This document shows positions 33,823 through 44,000 of a stretch of DNA of 64,000 bases, piece by piece. The DNA lies in assembly GCA_009746045.1 (NCBI GenBank), contig RPFO01000288.1, positions 475,855 through 539,854 of the forward strand, written 5' to 3'. The DNA is from Mesostigma viride. Taxonomy: Eukaryota > Streptophyta > Mesostigmatophyceae > Mesostigmatales > Mesostigmataceae. A program made the translations under genes and the position numbers. The notes under the pieces were generated by a model. That model did no database searches. It saw only the letters and a program-made list of their open reading frames with translations, and was not told where the DNA came from. Every line of letters starts with the position of its first letter. Position 1 is the stretch's first letter.

Positions 33823-33901
33823 GTACGCAATGACCAATGCATGCATGAGGTTGAGCAAGCTCATGTACTCGGTCTGCTCTTTGTCCACGATGTAGCGGCC
33901 A
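33823..33901 (-). repeat. Decayed copy of the 3' coding end of the MAM33 gene
   Basis: The sequence matches about 33945-34020 of the last exon: the plus strand shares CTCATGTACTCGGTCTGCTC against CCCATGTACTCGGTTTGCTC, then GATGTAGCGGCCA. It lies directly downstream of the stop codon. It is a partial tandem duplication with base changes. Confidence 0.85.
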
Positions 33902-33931
33902 CTTGACTGATGGATTGGTTGATGGGACGAT

Positions 33932-36900
33932 TTACGCCTTGACGAACGCATGCACGCGCTTGAGCCAGCCCATGTACTCGGTTTGCTCCTTGTCCTCGCG
34001 TGCGTCCATAATGTAGCGGCCCAGCTCCTCGTTGATGCCGCGCGCGACCAGGAAGCCGTGGAACTCCTCCTTCAGGATGTCGTCCAGCATGCTGCATGGT
34101 AGGGCAAGATAGGGAATGATAGGGAGGGTAGGGCATGGTAGGGGATACTAGGACGGGATATTAGGGGAAAGTAGGGGAGACAGGGGATGAGCAAGCCCTG
34201 GAACTCCTTCAGGGTGTCATCCAGCAAGCTGCGTGGTTAAAGAATAGGGGGAATAGAAGAGTAGGAGACACAGGGGAACTGGAAAGCTGTAGAACTAGTC
34301 TCTGGCGATGTCATCCAGCAAGCTTCATGCCTGAGGGATAAGGTGAAGTAGGGGAGCCATTGCCTACCTCTTCGATAGGGCAGCATGCATGCATGGTTTG
34401 GGTAAGGGTAGGTTACTTGACCACTTATACCACCTAGCTTCACAAGTGAACAAGGCAAAGCTGCCTACACACCTGGTGGGACGCTGTGGATCCGTCGATA
34501 GGAGAGGCCATGCGTCCAGGGATAGCTGTCTCACTTAATACTGTGGATCCTAGCACCACAAATCAGGCAAATGCAACACACAGAAATGCCACGTACGAGT
34601 AGTTTGGCCCATCGTACGGCATGGCTGGAATGGATTTCACCCTTGTATATAAATAGCTACCCACTCACAGTACATGGACCCACCCTGTCTATACTCAGCT
34701 AGCCACAAGGCAAGGGCATGCGCCACCTACGTGTAGTTTGGCCCGTCGTACGGAATGGCAGGCATCGACTCGCTCTCCTCATTCAACTGCGTGTCCAGCG
34801 TGACCTTGTGCACCTCGACCGTGCTGCCGTCGGTGGTGCACTCAAAGGTCAGCGTGTCCGGCATGCTGGGCTTGTTGATGTGGACCGTGAAGTTGGCCTG
34901 CGCAGGACAGTAAGCAAGGGCGTCATGCGTCATGAGTATTAATGAGTGGTTATTATAACCAGGTTACCATGATCAGCGCTGATGTGGGCCACAAAGCTGG
35001 CCTACTCAGGACTGTCAACAAGGTCGCCATAAGGAGTGGTCACTATAACCCGTGGTCACTATAACAAGTGTTGATGTGGACCAAACTGTTGGCCTGCACA
35101 ATTATTAAGAAACAAGGTGGCAGGCAAGAGTGTCATGAGTAGTGAGTGGTTACTATACGCAGAGGTCACGATAATCAGTGTGGATGCGGACCACAACCTT
35201 GGCCTGGAAGATAGGGAGCAACAAGAGGGGAAAACACGATGGCATGGAGCTCGTAATTAAGGAGTTGAAAATACTCATGGACTGGCACTATTACTCATCC
35301 TTGCTGACGCGGATCACAAATTTGGCCTGACAATAAGGGGCCATCCAGAGATTGGGTATCCCGATGGCACGGAGCTCGCCAGTAATCACTCTCTAGCACT
35401 GTTGTTCAGGTTGTTACGGTGACCTTATTGGCGTGGGCCACAACCATGACATGCACAAGGTGGCACGCCATGAAGCAGCACGGAATCGCACGACAGCTGT
35501 CATGAAGATAAACACCCAACGAACAGGTAACAGATGACACCCTGGCAACCCACCTGAGGTGGCGGCGGTTCCAACACCTCATCGCCCCCTGATCACCCAC
35601 CTGAGGTGGTGGTGGCTCCAACGCATCAGCATCCTCCCCAGCCTCCCCCTCCTCTCCCTCGCCGTTGTCATCAGGCAGGCTGCTGAAGAAATCGTCTGCT
35701 CGGGGGGGAGGGGAGGGGCGCAGGCAGGCGAGCACAGGGTGCGCATGGGTCAATTGAGTTTCTTTCTTTCGAGTCAGACAATTGAGGGAGGGCATCCGCG
35801 ATGCATGAGCGGATGCATCCGCGTGCCACAGTAGGTCGACAGCTATGATTAGTGAAAAACGACCGCGAGCGCCATTGCTAGGAGACCCAGAGAAGACCAC
35901 CCAAGGCCGGCAGAGCTTGGCTGGTAGAGGTGGTTGCCATAAAAGGGAGGGCTTCCATTCCGGGGCGTAGGCTGTTTCATTTGCCTCCCACCCACCCACC
36001 CTGGCAAAAGGGGGAAAACAGGGGCACAGCTACTGTGGGCTGGCACTGCAAATTCACAGAGTGCTCACCCTGGCATACAGATGGCCCAGGGTTCATCTGG
36101 TAGACAAGCCAGGGTTCCTCCACCGCACCGAGCTAGCACACATAGCGAAAGAAACAGAGCACTCGCCCATGGCAAAGCTGCTGTTGACACATGGTGTGAC
36201 ACATGACCGCGACAGTGTAGGAAACCGGACCAGACGACCGCACACGGTAGGGCAGCGGGACAATGTACACGGTCCCACAGCGGGACAAGATAGTGAACCA
36301 GCCAAAAGGTAGTGCACGAGCGACCATGTAGTGGATGGTTGGACCTGCAGGGTGGATCCAACTAGCCACAACCACACCTCCTTGACCACGGGAAAGACGG
36401 ACCCATGTTACTAACAACCTGACAATCGTTGTTCGGCAAAGAGAGTGGTTAACGAGCAGTAAACAACCAAGCCTCAGTTGGTCTCACGTTCACATGGACT
36501 TTGCGATGCGCCAGAAGCAACTATTTCAACGTACAGCTCTTCTGCAGCGTACCCTGCGGAGTCGTGCACTTTGAGGAATGGGACCCTGGCCGTTGAGGAT
36601 GAGACTATGCGTTCACGATAGACTTGGACATCGAGCTACTGGGTGGGTTTGGATATCGAGCTACTAGCTAGGTTTGGATATATATATATATACTAGGTAG
36701 GTTTGGATATCTATTTACCAGGTAGGTTTGGATATCTACATACTAGGTAGGTTTGGATATCTATTTACTAGGTAGGTTTGGATATCTATTTACTGGCTAG
36801 GTTTGGATATCTATTTACTAGGTAGGTTTGGATATCAAGCTCTCTTCGTCGGCTGCAAGATCCACAACCAACCGTGCAAAGTACCACCGTCCTTAAGGGC

Positions 36901-38521
36901 AGCGCCATGCTGTCGCTCATGATGATGTCGTCACACCAGACTACGCCGCAGCACCATTGGCTTGACAAGGCAAGAGTCGAATTATATGAATACTACTATC
37001 AACAGTAGATGACAAGAATGGCAATACCTGGGAACGAGAACACCCACCCTCGTCGTTGGCGGAGAAGTTGATGGAGATCTCCTCCTGGTTGAACGTGCGG
37101 GTGAGCACCATCTGGCAGTCACCTGGCTGGGACACGAGCTTGAAGGGGGAGGGGGGCCCGCTGCCCTTCTGCTAGCCACCGCCACCGCCACCACCACCGC
37201 CACAACCACGCAGGGAACCAAGCAACAGGGAGATGGGAATGTAAACAAACACTGGCAGAAGGGGACATGGGTAGAGGGAGAAGTGGGTAGAAGGGGAGGT
37301 GGGTACAAGGGGAGGTGGGTACAAGAGGAGGTGGTTATAATGATAATAGACCAGTGATTTGATAAGGAACGCGAATAACACAACTTCTATATTATAATGA
37401 TAATAGACCAGTGATTTGATAAGGAACGCGAATAACGCAACTTCTTTTTTGGTCACTATAAGGTGATTCCGTGCATCACAGAGTAGGACATTGCCGTTGC
37501 ACCCCGCCGTTCCACAGTCCACACCTTGCTTGTGACGGCTAGAACACAAAAAACACATCAAGGAGAAGTGAGCCCTGAGCCACATTTGTAGACATGTACA
37601 GAGAAGTCAAGTAGTGTAAAGAAAAAGGATTAGGTCTAAATGGATGGTGAAGGTAATCCCACCATCCCGCAGGCAGCAGGCGTATGCATTGGAAAAAATC
37701 CCACGAGTATGCAGCATGCATGCCTGCAACCGTGCACACGCGTCTTGGCGTATGCGGATCACCCAAGCATCTCTTTGCAGCCACAACACACCATGTAACT
37801 AGCTAGCAAGATGTAGCTCTATTGAGCTACGTGACCCCCTTGCCATCGGCACTGTGTCAGCAGTTCACCAGCACATGAGGTAATTGATAGCTTGTACCTA
37901 CTCTATTTACCCACCTGCGCACCTTCGAATAGGGTGCACTTTTACAACTGAATATTCGCCCTTAGTACCAGTTCAACAGTACCATGCCACTGGCACAGGC
38001 CTTCACCAGGCTCTAGACCCTCCCAAACCACCTCCACCAATGATGGAAAGGAGGAAATAGGATGCAGATGAAGATGGGCATGTGGGCCGCTCACCCCACC
38101 ACCACATGGAGAAGGCAGCAACCAACAAATTACATCAAAAGGGCACCGCGTGACATAGTCACGGAGCTACCACCGAAAAGCTAGTGGGGCAGCAGCCTCT
38201 GCAGCGGGAACTAGTACAATGACAGGCAATTGTAACGAGCAGCAAACAGCAATGGCTTAATATTTTGAAACCGCGACAGTCGAACTATTAAATGGTCTTC
38301 ATCGACCGGGTCAGCTTCAGTGACCTGGCAGACAGCAGTGATAGCAGGGGCAGTGTGTCCCTGACAGCTACAGATGAAGAGAGTTCCTCTGCATGCCATT
38401 AGAGTGAAGGCTACACACCCATACACCCATAAAGCCACCCCGACCCCCACGCCACCCCCCGACCCCACCCCACCCCCCACCCCCCCACCCCCCCCCCCAC
38501 CCCCCCACCCCCCCCCCCCCC

Positions 38522-38553
<32 letters not shown>

Positions 38554-39487
38554 ACCCCCCACCCCCCACCCCCCCACCCCCCCACCCCCCCACCCCCCCA
38601 CCCCCCCACATCCCATGCCTGCATGTGCAACTCACAACATAGCCCAAACTGCCAGTTATCACAGCCCTACCCTCCATAACAAGACGATTGCAGGCCTGCT
38701 TGTGCATTAATCTATCTACTGCTTCATGGCCTCAGGAGGGAAATAGGTACACGATGAAAAATTTCTCGGCTTTCCACCATTCACTCGGAAAGCATGAGAA
38801 AATGCCGACGTCCGGCGGGACATGCAGCCCCGGAAGAGCCTCCAGTCACCCCGCACCCAAATATGCCACCGCATGCCTTTTGGCCAAACAGACGACCGTG
38901 CCCAAACATGCATACTACGCGGAAAAATATCTTAATCGAAACCACTCTCCCATCTAGTACGGGCTTTGGATAGAGAGGGACTACAAACCGGCGCCCCGCG
39001 CCGAACCCAGGCAAGGCTAACATTTACAAGTAAAACATGCAAGCATGCGACATCTTCTTCAGCATGGAATGTACTGCAGACATGGTTCATTAGCAAGCTT
39101 CTGCAGGCAATTTACCTGCGGGGGGACATAGTTCTCCTTCTCGAATTTAAGCTCCTGCTTCAAAACGTCGGCTAACCCCGAACCGTCTGCAGACGCGGAA
39201 AATCCGCGTGTCAGTGAAGAAGGACTGCGGGGCGAAATGCTCGGCCCAGCCCCCCCGGCAGCGTGGCCGGGGAAGCCACTAGCCAGGTTCCTCCGCGATG
39301 GAAAGACGGGTGCACTGTGGAAGGCGCTGTGGGCAACGTCGGCACGGTCGGGACGGTGCGCAGCACACGCGCCGCGAGCGAGGACGACCGGGGCAGCGGG
39401 AAGTTGCGACAGATGCGCTGCCCGCACACGGCTCACGCTTTGCATGGCGCACCTCAACAAGGCAGACACTCCCTCTTGGCGAGCCAT
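33932..39487 (-). CDS. p32/MAM33-family mitochondrial matrix protein, five exons
   Basis: Inferred exons are 39487-39116, 37168-37048, 35695-35601, 34897-34731 and 34091-33932. All ends are GT-AG, the phases agree, and 915 nt encode 304 residues. The N-terminal 95 or so residues are Arg/Ala/Ser-rich without acids, as expected of a mitochondrial presequence. The mature start DVLKQELKFEKENYVPPQ is typical of the family. It continues with FKLVSQPGDCQMVLTRTFNQ, EEISINFSANDED, an acidic stretch (DDNGEGEEGEAGEDADALEP), NFTVHINKPSMPDTLTFEC, AIPYDGPNYT and the C-terminal helices LDDILKEEFHGFLVARGINE and EYMGWLKRVHAFV. p32/MAM33 proteins form acidic trimers in the mitochondrial matrix and act in ribosome and OXPHOS biogenesis; this is family knowledge. 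The gene is divergent from the CGL160 homologue. Introns 3 and 4 are full of copies of adjacent splice junctions. Confidence 0.93.
34200..34645 (-). repeat. Junction copies in intron 4 of the MAM33 gene
   Basis: The exon 5 acceptor region (plus strand TTCAGGATGTCGTCCAGCAT, then GCTGCATGG) recurs at about 34208-34235 and 34305-34328. The exon 4 donor region (plus strand GTAGTTTGGCCCGTCGTACG) recurs at about 34590-34640 as GTAGTTTGGCCCATCGTACG. Both ends of the same intron have therefore been copied inward. Confidence 0.85.
34960..35460 (-). repeat. About five diverged copies of the exon 4 acceptor junction in intron 3
   Basis: The true junction reads TTGTTGATGTGGACCGTGAA then GTTGGCCTGCGC on the plus strand (34873-34904). 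Related segments occur at about 34977, 35057, 35177, 35302 and 35425. Each has GATGYGGRCCACAA-like sequence then TTGGCCTG or a variant, spaced about 80-125 bp. Some copies also carry the following GAGTGGTTATTATAACC sequence. Confidence 0.78.
35540..35625 (-). repeat. Copy of the exon 3 donor junction of the MAM33 gene
   Basis: The plus-strand segment CCCACCTGAGGTGGTGGTGG (real donor, exon end 35601) is preceded at about 35549-35575 by CCCACCTGAGGTGGCGGCGG. Both contain CTCAG followed by GTGGGT on the minus strand, so two possible donors lie about 46 bp apart. Confidence 0.85.
36640..36840. repeat. 24-26-bp repeat with GGTAGGTTTGGATATCTA unit in intron 2 of MAM33
   Basis: About seven imperfect units of ACTAGGTAGGTTTGGATATC with a TATTTACTA spacer. 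The rest of intron 2 (35696-37047) shows no gene. Confidence 0.88.
38430..38610. repeat. C-rich ACCCCCCC tract in intron 1 of the MAM33 gene
   Basis: About 170 bp of C-runs broken by single A residues. The opposite strand has many runs of four or more G and could form G-quadruplexes. The spurious Pro/His and Gly/Val frames are not genes. The remaining intron (37169-39115) has a duplicated segment at about 37330-37440 (TGATAATAGACCAGTGATTT twice) and nothing else I can support. Confidence 0.9.
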
Positions 39488-40429
39488 GGTCGCAGTCGGT
39501 GCCGGTGTGCGCAACGTGGTGGAACCAGTAGCACTGCTCGTCGTTTTTGTGGGCAGAGACGCGAGACTGCACAGAGAACACACGCGTCTGAGCTGTCATG
39601 CCAACCGGTGTCACGGGACCCTTTTGGCACTTGGCCGTATCACAATTGGAACTTGAAGCCGTAATCTACCTATCAGTGCGTCTTTTGGTCTGCTGTGGAT
39701 AACCCATGGGATTCACATCTCCTAGAAAATATCCTGGCGCGCTTTTCCAGCTTTTGCTAGTATCCTGCAACGATCTCTGGCATCGTCTTGCCTGGTTGGC
39801 CATCGCACCTTTTGGAGTGGCGCATGGCAAATGACTGGGGTCCGCCGCGGCTGCGGCTCGCGTGCGCCAACATTCTCAGGCAACAACCCGTCAGTCAGTC
39901 ATGATCAGTGCGATCCCACGCCGGTCAGAGAAGACGGAAACTATGGCAACAACCATGCAACAACCCGACTATTCACCCATAACTATTCACCCATAAGCTG
40001 GCGCCGCGCCACTTCTGGACGCCAACTACAATATACAACGTACTAACGACTGTACTGTACGGGTTCTGACTGTACGGGTTGCCTGTTGCGCGCCTTGCGC
40101 GCTGCGCCGCTGCCTCAACAAATCTCTGCACCAGCTGCGCCCGTTGTGGCAGGTGGCAGTAAAGATAATTCCCACTGCGTCTCCTTTCCCTCCACTCTCC
40201 ACGTTATGTACTTCCATCGTCACGTTCGCTTTTCGGGATATTTTGCATTTCCTTCGCACCATTTCCTTCGAATCGATTCCTCGGAAAATGCTAATTGGCT
40301 GCATTCCAGCCTGAGTTTGGAAGCTAGAAATTCACATTACCAAGCTTGTTCGGCATTCGTTTCCTGGTCACATCTTGCCTGTGGGGACCTGGCCAGGTGG
40401 TCGGACGGCATTTACCTCCCCGTTACCAC
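39488..40429. promoter_or_regulatory. Shared region between divergent MAM33 and CGL160 genes
   Basis: About 940 bp separate two start codons pointing outward. Both products act in organelle bioenergetics (mitochondrial matrix and plastid ATP synthase). A shared promoter is inference. No TATA box or defined motif was assigned. Confidence 0.5.
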
Positions 40430-41001
40430 ATGGCGCTTGTGGCTCCTCCGGCTTTAGCAACAATGCCTGTCTCGTGCCCCGTTTTGCAGCGAGGTGGCAT
40501 TACCTTGACCGGCAATTACGTCCGCAGACCTTTGGCACGCCCATCTAGCTTGTACAAACGCCGTTTACGCCCAGGAGTCTTCGTCCGTGCCGACGGCACG
40601 GAACAGGAAAATGCGAGGGCCGAGCAACCGGCGGCCGCCCCAATTACAACGCCGGATCCATTAAAAACGACGGACTACCTCTGGAATGTACCCTGGCAGA
40701 AGATGCTGGAATCGGACGAGCAGCAAGCGGCGAAGAATCGGAAGTTGGATCAGAAAGAGGTAGGTATAATGTAATTGATATACGCGTTATATATCGTATT
40801 GTTACATGTAACTGCTGTACACGTCTCATTTTCCTAGTTACGGTTGTCTAGCTTGGAAGCGAAATCCGTGGGGAGTCGCCGTGCCGCGTCAACCGCCGAT
40901 TTCTCAATATGAAATCGACTTGAATTTTTTATTTCTTCACGCGACTGCTCTGTGGCACCCTCCACAGCGAGTCATGAATTTTTCATGGAGTTGCTGGAAC
41001 T

Positions 41002-41057
<56 letters not shown>

Positions 41058-44000
41058 GACCATCTTAAACCCTCAACAGTCCTATAGGGATCATGCGAAT
41101 AGTTAGCCCCCCTTGTGAATAGTTAGCCCCCTTGTGAGTAGATAGCCCCCCTTATGAGTAGTTAGCCCTCCTCGTTATTAGTAAGCCTCCTTGTGAATAG
41201 TTAGCCCTCCTTGTGATTAGAATTTAGATAGCCGCCTTGTGAATAATTGGCACCCCTTTTGAGTAGTTAGACCTCCTTGTGATTAGATAGCAACCTTGTG
41301 AATAGTTAGCACCCCTTGTGAGTACTTAGCCCCCCTTGTGAGTACTTAGCCCCCCTCTTAAGTTGGCCCTTTTATCAGCGCCTTCTTGGCCCACGTGGCA
41401 GTATCGATAGCGTTCGCGGCGCAAAAGCTGTAGCCTCAACTAATACACGTATGACTACATGCGTTCAGCAGATGGCAGGTAGATGGAGACAGAGGCATCT
41501 GGTCGGGTCTTTCGCTTGCGAAGAGAACCGATTGACCGTCGCACGCACAGGGCGCACAACAATGAGGCGCATGCAAGGGCCAGGCGCCAGCAGCCAGCGC
41601 ACACGGGGCTATCAGGCCACAGCGGCTCCGGTGTGCTGGCGCAGGGCCATTCAACCATGGAATGATCACGCGGCTCATATGATGTATTCAAGTACGCACC
41701 CGCCAGGATGCCATGTAGTACGCAGTAGTACAGTATGCACGCGCCACTGTTGGGAGGTAGCAGGGAAAATTGCACATAGCCTGGCTTTGCGCGTGGGTGG
41801 GTGTGGGCTATGCTGTGAACGGTTGGTACCTCCCCTGTGCGTGCTTGCTGGGGACATGGTTCCCGGACCACAGCCAGAACACAGTCGGGGAACGGTGGGT
41901 GTTGGTGCCTCCCCTGTGCGTGCTTGCTGGGGACATGGTTCCCGGACCGCAGCCAGAACACAGTCGGGGAACGGTGGGTGTTGGTGCCTCCCCTGTGCGT
42001 GCTTGCTGGGGACATGGTTCCCGGACCGCAGCCAGAACACAGTCGGGGAACGGTGGGTGTTGGTGCCTCCCCTGTGCGTGCTTGCTGGGGACATGGTTCC
42101 CGGACCACAGCCAGAACACAGTCGGGGAACGGTGGGTGTTGGTGCCTCCCCTGTGCGTGCTTGCTGGGGACATGGTTCCCGGACCACAGCCAGAACACAG
42201 TCGGGGAACGGTGGGTGTTGGTGCCTCCCCTGTGCGTGCTTGCTGGGGACATGGTTCCCGGACCACAGCCAGAACACAGTCGGGGAACACAATTTTGATG
42301 TGTGTGTGGTTGATTGAGCATGATGTGTGTGTGGTTGATTGAGCATGGACGACATCCCATGGAATGCATTTCCTGGATGTCATTGCAACATGCAGGCGCG
42401 TGCCCGACTGGACCCCTCGTTTGCCCTGCCCACCCACCCTCGGTGCCATGCCCCGCTGCCCACCCACCCTCGGTGCCATGCCCCGCTGCCCACCCACCCT
42501 CGGTGCCATGCCCCGCTGCCCACCCACCCACTGTGCCATGCCCCGCTGCCCACCCACCTGACTGGCTGGCCTGACGGCTGGCGGCTCCGTCATGGCCTGC
42601 TCACTTGCCCATGTCCTGTCTTTGCTGGCCGTCCTGGCCTGCCTGCTGCCTCGCTCACGTCCTCGTTTGCTGCCTGGCTCCCCGGCTTGTCCTTCCTTGT
42701 CCCCCTCGGCTCTTCTCGACGGGTGGCGTGGGGCGATCATTGGGTCGCCTGCGTCGCACGCCCGCTCCCTTGCCTGTGTCCTTGGCCGCCTGGGTCGCCT
42801 GCGCCGCGCTTGCCAGCAGGAAGAGCCCCAGGACGGTTTCCTGAGCCTCACGCGGCCCTCCCTCCTGAACGAGTACGTCCTAGCATGTGCACTACGTCCC
42901 GTTGATCATGCATGCGTGGTGCCTGTCGTTACGTTGCCTCACGGGTTCCTCCCTCCTCAATGAGTACTTTGCGCCCGGCCCATCGTTGCGCCCGGCCTGC
43001 TGCACGCATGCCATGCTCATTCCCTTGTCGACGAGTAGGTACTAGGACGTGAACCGTATGCCACGCACTAATATGATGGTACTGGTAGTTTGCTGTTGCC
43101 ATGGTCAATTCCACTCTTGGTTGCCATGGTCAATTCTTCTGTTGCGCACGACCTCCTCCACGTGTGCAGCCCTGGGAATGCAGCATGCCGGCCGCAGCAT
43201 GTGGTGTGCTCCAAAACTTAATTTGCACGTGATGTTCACTAATTACTGACCATTGCACGTGATGTTCCCTACTCACTTACTGCGTAATAATCACTTACAT
43301 GCTAGCGTAGTAGCTTAGCACGGGCCTTCGCTATCCAGTGGTTCGTTACGGCATCTCGCGCGGTCTAGAGTTTCACTAGTAGCGTGATAAATCATGACGT
43401 GGTGAGTTCAGTTGATGGAATTAATCATTATTATTGACCCCACGATGCCTTACACAGCATCATGGTAAGTAAAGCCGTCAGCACGGGCAGCCAAAGCATG
43501 GCTTCAGAGCATAGTTCATTGTTTTTACTAATCTTAGCAAGCAAGTAGTGTCACAGTTCATCAGACTGCACTAATTTGTGGGGGTGGGGTGGGGTGGGGA
43601 CCTAATGTAGTGTGACTCGAGCAGGTAGCATTAATCTAGAGCGGTGCAAATGCTTGAGAGCACGTTATGGTGCTTCGTGACTTTTCACCCGTGGCACATG
43701 CCTGCATTTCCGTGTTAATGCGGGCTTATTTTAAAACCACGATCTGTGGCCCTCGACTGCTGAGCAGTGCCATCTGTGCCCTTTTTCTCCCTTCCCCTCC
43801 CCCCCTTCCCCCTTCCATTCTATTTTTATCCCCTTGTATGCCCCATGCCAGCATCAGCGTCGACCTATCTGCGGAGCTGGCCAGGCCATCCAAGGCCACC
43901 CTCGCGGCAGAAGAGATTCGTCGCCGTAACGCGGAGCTGGAGGCCAAGGAGGCTAGAAGGCGGCGTCCGATCCGCTACGCGCCCACACGGGGGGAGCTCA

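Noticed and set aside
38211-38707. Gly-rich and Pro-rich small proteins
   Set aside because: They are encoded by the C-run tract inside MAM33 intron 1.
41455-42851. Minus-strand frames of 288-358 codons with repeated VPSKHAQGRHQHPP
   Set aside because: They arise from the 79-bp minisatellite and lie antisense inside CGL160 intron 1. No domain is recognisable outside the repeat.
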